In this document: piece by piece, positions 62,146 to 64,000 of the stretch
How positions within the stretch are numbered: position 1 is the stretch's first letter
How the letters are laid out: each line of letters opens with the position of its first letter
Origin: Sphaerisporangium rufum
GTDB taxonomy: Bacteria > Actinomycetota > Actinomycetes > Streptosporangiales > Streptosporangiaceae
DNA length: 64,000 nt
NCBI RefSeq assembly: GCF_016863395.1
Contig: NZ_BOOU01000071.1
Span: 1-64,000 of the forward strand
Direction of reading: 5' to 3'
Position numbers and translations under genes: made by a program
The notes under the pieces: model-generated
Seen by the model: the letters and a program-made list of their open reading frames with translations, nothing else
What the model was told of the DNA's origin: nothing
Databases searched by the model: none

Positions 62146-62355
62146 ATGTTGATCAACGCGGACACCGGGCGGTGCATCGGCGCGGGCATGTGCGCCCTCA
62201 CCGCCCCGGAGGTGTTCGACCAGAGCGAGGACGACGGCACCGTCGTGGTCCTGGACGCCGAGCCCGGCCCCGAGCGGGCGGCGGCCGTCCGCCGGGCCGT
62301 CCAGGTGTGCCCGTCGGGGGCGCTGTCCCTGGCCGGCGCGCCGGCGACCGGCTGA
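62146..62355 (+). CDS. 3Fe-4S-type ferredoxin partnering the P450
   Basis: 69 residues. Cys10 in GRCIGAG, Cys16 in GMCALTAP and Cys56 in VQVCPSGA give the C-x5-C ... C-P pattern of SoyB/FdxD-type 3Fe-4S ferredoxins, with the middle Cys of a 4Fe-4S cluster absent. TAGGAGGTC at the end of the P450 gene provides the ribosome site. It passes single electrons from a ferredoxin reductase to the P450. Confidence 0.95.
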   Translation: MLINADTGRCIGAGMCALTAPEVFDQSEDDGTVVVLDAEPGPERAAAVRRAVQVCPSGALSLAGAPATG

Positions 62356-62363
62356 GCACGAAA

Positions 62364-62398
62364 GGCCGGGACGGCGGGCCCGCCCCGCCGCCCCGGCC
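62364..62398. terminator. strong hairpin after the ferredoxin gene
   Basis: A 15-bp stem (GGCCGGGACGGCGGG with its complement, one mismatch) and 5-nt loop start 9 bp after the stop. It may also serve the convergent lipoprotein gene. Confidence 0.75.
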
Positions 62399-62450
62399 GT
62401 TCGCGGCGCCCCGGCCGGGCGTCGGGGCCGGAACGCCACGCCTCTCGCCG

Positions 62451-63026
62451 TCAGGCCGGCGGCGGCACGAAGGCGTCGTAGGCCGACTCGGCCGGCATGG
62501 AGTGGCCGGAGGGCATCTGGTGGTCCGCCGGCATCGGGGTACCGGAGGACATCTGGTGGCCGGGCGGCATCTGATGCCCGGAGGGCATCTGGTGGTCCGG
62601 TGGCATCGGCGCGCCGGAGGGCATCTGGTGGCCGCCGTCGCGCAGCGTGCCGCCGATCGCGGCCCGGAACGGCTCCAGCATCTGGCGGGTGTTGCCGACG
62701 ACGATCCACCGGGGACCGATCAGGTAGGCCCCGCCGTAGTCCACCGCGTCCGCCAGCCACTGATCCCTGCCGGTCTCGGTGGCGAACGTCGTGACCGAGA
62801 AGCCGCCGCCGTTCGCCGTGCGGCACATGCCTTGCCGCAGCTCGGCCGCGTTCACCAGGATCGACGGCTTGGCGCACCCGATGCGCCCGGCGATCTGCTC
62901 GACGGTCGAGGGGGCGGCGGCGGCGCCGCGCGCGGTCCCGCACCCGCCGAGCAGGCCGAGCGCCAGTACGGCGCCGAGCGACGCGGCGGTGCGGCGGGCG
63001 GGCCCGGCGTGGCGGGGACGTTCCAT
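62451..63026 (-). CDS. lipoprotein with a His/Met-rich C-terminal tail
   Basis: 191 residues. The lipobox LLGGC gives lipidated Cys29. Residues 41-130 form a small domain (TVEQIAGRIGCAKPSI, FATETGRDQWLADAVDYGGAYLIGPRWIVVGN) shared with the next gene, with Cys51 and Cys68 17 residues apart. Residues 131-178 are a tail with 6 His and 8 Met: HQM occurs five times and HSM once. Such His-Met spacing is typical of copper- or silver-binding tails. GGAGTGAAGAG precedes the ATG. No copper transporter gene is adjacent. Confidence 0.75.
   Translation of the reverse strand: MERPRHAGPARRTAASLGAVLALGLLGGCGTARGAAAAPSTVEQIAGRIGCAKPSILVNAAELRQGMCRTANGGGFSVTTFATETGRDQWLADAVDYGGAYLIGPRWIVVGNTRQMLEPFRAAIGGTLRDGGHQMPSGAPMPPDHQMPSGHQMPPGHQMSSGTPMPADHQMPSGHSMPAESAYDAFVPPPA
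62493..62636 (-). repeat. imperfect tandem repeats encoding the His/Met tail
   Basis: The coding strand repeats HQMPSG/HQMPPG/TPMPAD-type units of 6-12 residues; the + strand shows GGCATCTGGTGG-like words recurring every 18 or 36 bp. Good substrate for copy-number change. Confidence 0.75.
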
Positions 63027-63118
63027 CTCTTCACTCCCATCCGGCGTGCCGGCCCGGGTTCCTGCGGCACGCTCCCAGATACGGCGCTCCCCGCGCCCCG
63101 GTTCAGCGTCGCGGCGGG

Positions 63119-63553
63119 TCAGGACGTGGTCTCCACGGTGCCGCCGAGCGTGGCGCTGAACGACTGCAGCAGGGCCGCGTCGTTGCCCGAGATCACCCAG
63201 CGGGTGCCGACCAGGTAGTTGCCGCCCCACTTCTTGGCCTCCGTCAGCCAGTCCGTCTTGCCTTGGTCGGTGGAGAAGGTCACCAGGACGTACTGTCCCT
63301 GGTCGGTCTGGCAGGCCGCCTGGCGCAGTTCCTCGGCCTCGGTCTGGATCTGCGGCTTCTTGCAGCCCGTCTTGGTGGCCAGCTGCTTGATCGTGGCCGG
63401 CGGGCCGGGGTCGGCGGCGGGTACCGCCGCGCCCGCCGCGGCCAGGCCGGCCTGGGCCGGCTGGTCCTCGCCGCCACCGCACGCCGTGGCGAGGGTGAGG
63501 GCGAGCACGGAGCCGGCGAGTGCGGTCACCCGCGTGGCGGTGCGTCGTCCCAT
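63119..63553 (-). CDS. lipoprotein paralogous to the upstream His/Met protein
   Basis: 144 residues. Lipobox LATAC gives Cys25. The domain (TIKQLATKTGCKKPQI, YVLVTFSTDQGKTDWLTEAKKWGGNYLVGTRWVISGN) matches the neighbouring gene in order and spacing, including the Cys64/Cys81 pair, but it lacks the His/Met tail. The two genes run in the same direction with about 90 bp between them, as expected for a tandem duplication. I do not know this family's function. Confidence 0.75.
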   Translation of the reverse strand: MGRRTATRVTALAGSVLALTLATACGGGEDQPAQAGLAAAGAAVPAADPGPPATIKQLATKTGCKKPQIQTEAEELRQAACQTDQGQYVLVTFSTDQGKTDWLTEAKKWGGNYLVGTRWVISGNDAALLQSFSATLGGTVETTS

Positions 63554-63796
63554 GGCTGATCTCCCATCACTGTCCAGCGGATGTCACCGCCAGCGGATAC
63601 GCGTGCCGGCCGCCGATGGTTCATCCGCGTGCCGCGCGAGTCGCATCCGGGCCGGTAGCCGCCGGGCCGTCAGGTCCGGATAAGAATTTCGGCGAACTTC
63701 CAAGATGGTTCGAACTGTTCCGGCGCTCCCCCCGTACCTCCTCGCGATGGGGCACTGACCAATGCCGCATGAGTACTGACTCCCAGAGGAGTTCGA

Positions 63797-64000
63797 ATGA
63801 TCCGAAACCAGCACAGACGGCGGTTCAGGCCCGTCCTGAGCGTCCTTGCCCTGGGTGGGGCAGGGGTCGGGCTCGTCGTGGCGAGCGTGACCCCGGCTGG
63901 GCCGGCGACGACGACCACTGCACTGGCGCGGTCGGTTCTCGCCGCGGCCCCCGCCCTAGTGAGCTCGGCCGCGGCGCCGACCGTCAACTGCCCCTCGGTC
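63797..64000 (+). CDS. secreted protein, 5' part only (cut by window end)
   Basis: An open frame of 68 codons runs to the end of the window. It starts with MIRNQHRRRFRPVLSVLALG, a basic n-region and a long hydrophobic stretch that predict a Sec signal peptide with cleavage in an Ala-rich segment (about residues 50-58). CAGAGGAG lies 6 nt before the ATG. The mature start AAPTVNCPSV is not enough to name a family. Confidence 0.7.
   Translation, partial: MIRNQHRRRFRPVLSVLALGGAGVGLVVASVTPAGPATTTTALARSVLAAAPALVSSAAAPTVNCPSV

Overview
The window is very GC-rich chromosomal DNA with frequent GTG starts, 1-4 base ATGA/GTGA gene overlaps, MalFG-type sugar importers, glgC/glgA in the mycobacterial divergent layout and many ECF, LuxR and TetR regulators. 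This points to a filamentous actinomycete, most likely of the Streptosporangiales/Thermomonosporaceae type; the family-level placement is inference. No phage, IS element or CRISPR array was found.

Layout. 1-4.7 kb: tRNA-Cys and tRNA-Gly, an alpha/beta hydrolase coupled to an AlkZ-like winged-helix protein, then a small conserved gene and glmS. 4.9-9.4 kb: a FitAB/VapBC-type toxin-antitoxin pair, a TetR repressor divergent from an ABC-F ATPase that has an upstream ORF and an apparent CTG start, and a SigG-type ECF sigma factor. 9.5-17.2 kb: a LacI-controlled glycan operon (repressor, lipoprotein binding protein, two permeases, secreted GH144/glycoamylase-like enzyme, cytoplasmic GH39 enzyme) with two LacI operators at its promoter. 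17.4-19.5 kb: a two-component system. 19.7-24.7 kb: secreted pectate lyases (PL9 with a ricin-type lectin, PL1 with a discoidin-like domain) behind a near-consensus promoter and operator, then a secreted TAP-like peptidase.

25-28 kb looks like a small accessory island: an unknown protein, a YdcF-like protein, a possible scar of a type I methylase gene and an XRE regulator. 28-31.5 kb: a polyprenyl synthase coupled to a CxxCG membrane protein, and an orphan TctC-like lipoprotein. 31.5-35.3 kb: class I ribonucleotide reductase nrdAB under tandem NrdR-box-like sites and a cobalamin riboswitch, implying a B12-dependent nrdJ elsewhere. 35.4-40.4 kb: MscS channel, a beta-helix membrane protein, an acidic small protein, and an AAA ATPase fused to a PD-(D/E)xK-like domain. 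40.5-48.2 kb: glgC/glgA, pgeF, an acyltransferase, a second two-component system behind a 26-bp palindrome, and a GNAT protein.

48.4-53.4 kb is the most unusual block: a bis-heme ferric-reductase-like membrane protein coupled to a NuoF-like flavoprotein with a fused 3Fe-4S-type ferredoxin, next to an ECF sigma/zinc anti-sigma pair and a DUF4142 gene with a SigL-like promoter (TGAACC-N16-CGTATT). It could be a sigma-controlled membrane redox module. 53.4-60.8 kb: a cholesterol-oxidase-type GMC flavoprotein, an alpha/beta hydrolase with a cysteine at the nucleophile position, a large LuxR regulator and a TetR. 60.9-64 kb: a P450-ferredoxin operon, two paralogous lipoproteins (one with a His/Met-rich tail) and the start of a secreted protein cut by the window edge.
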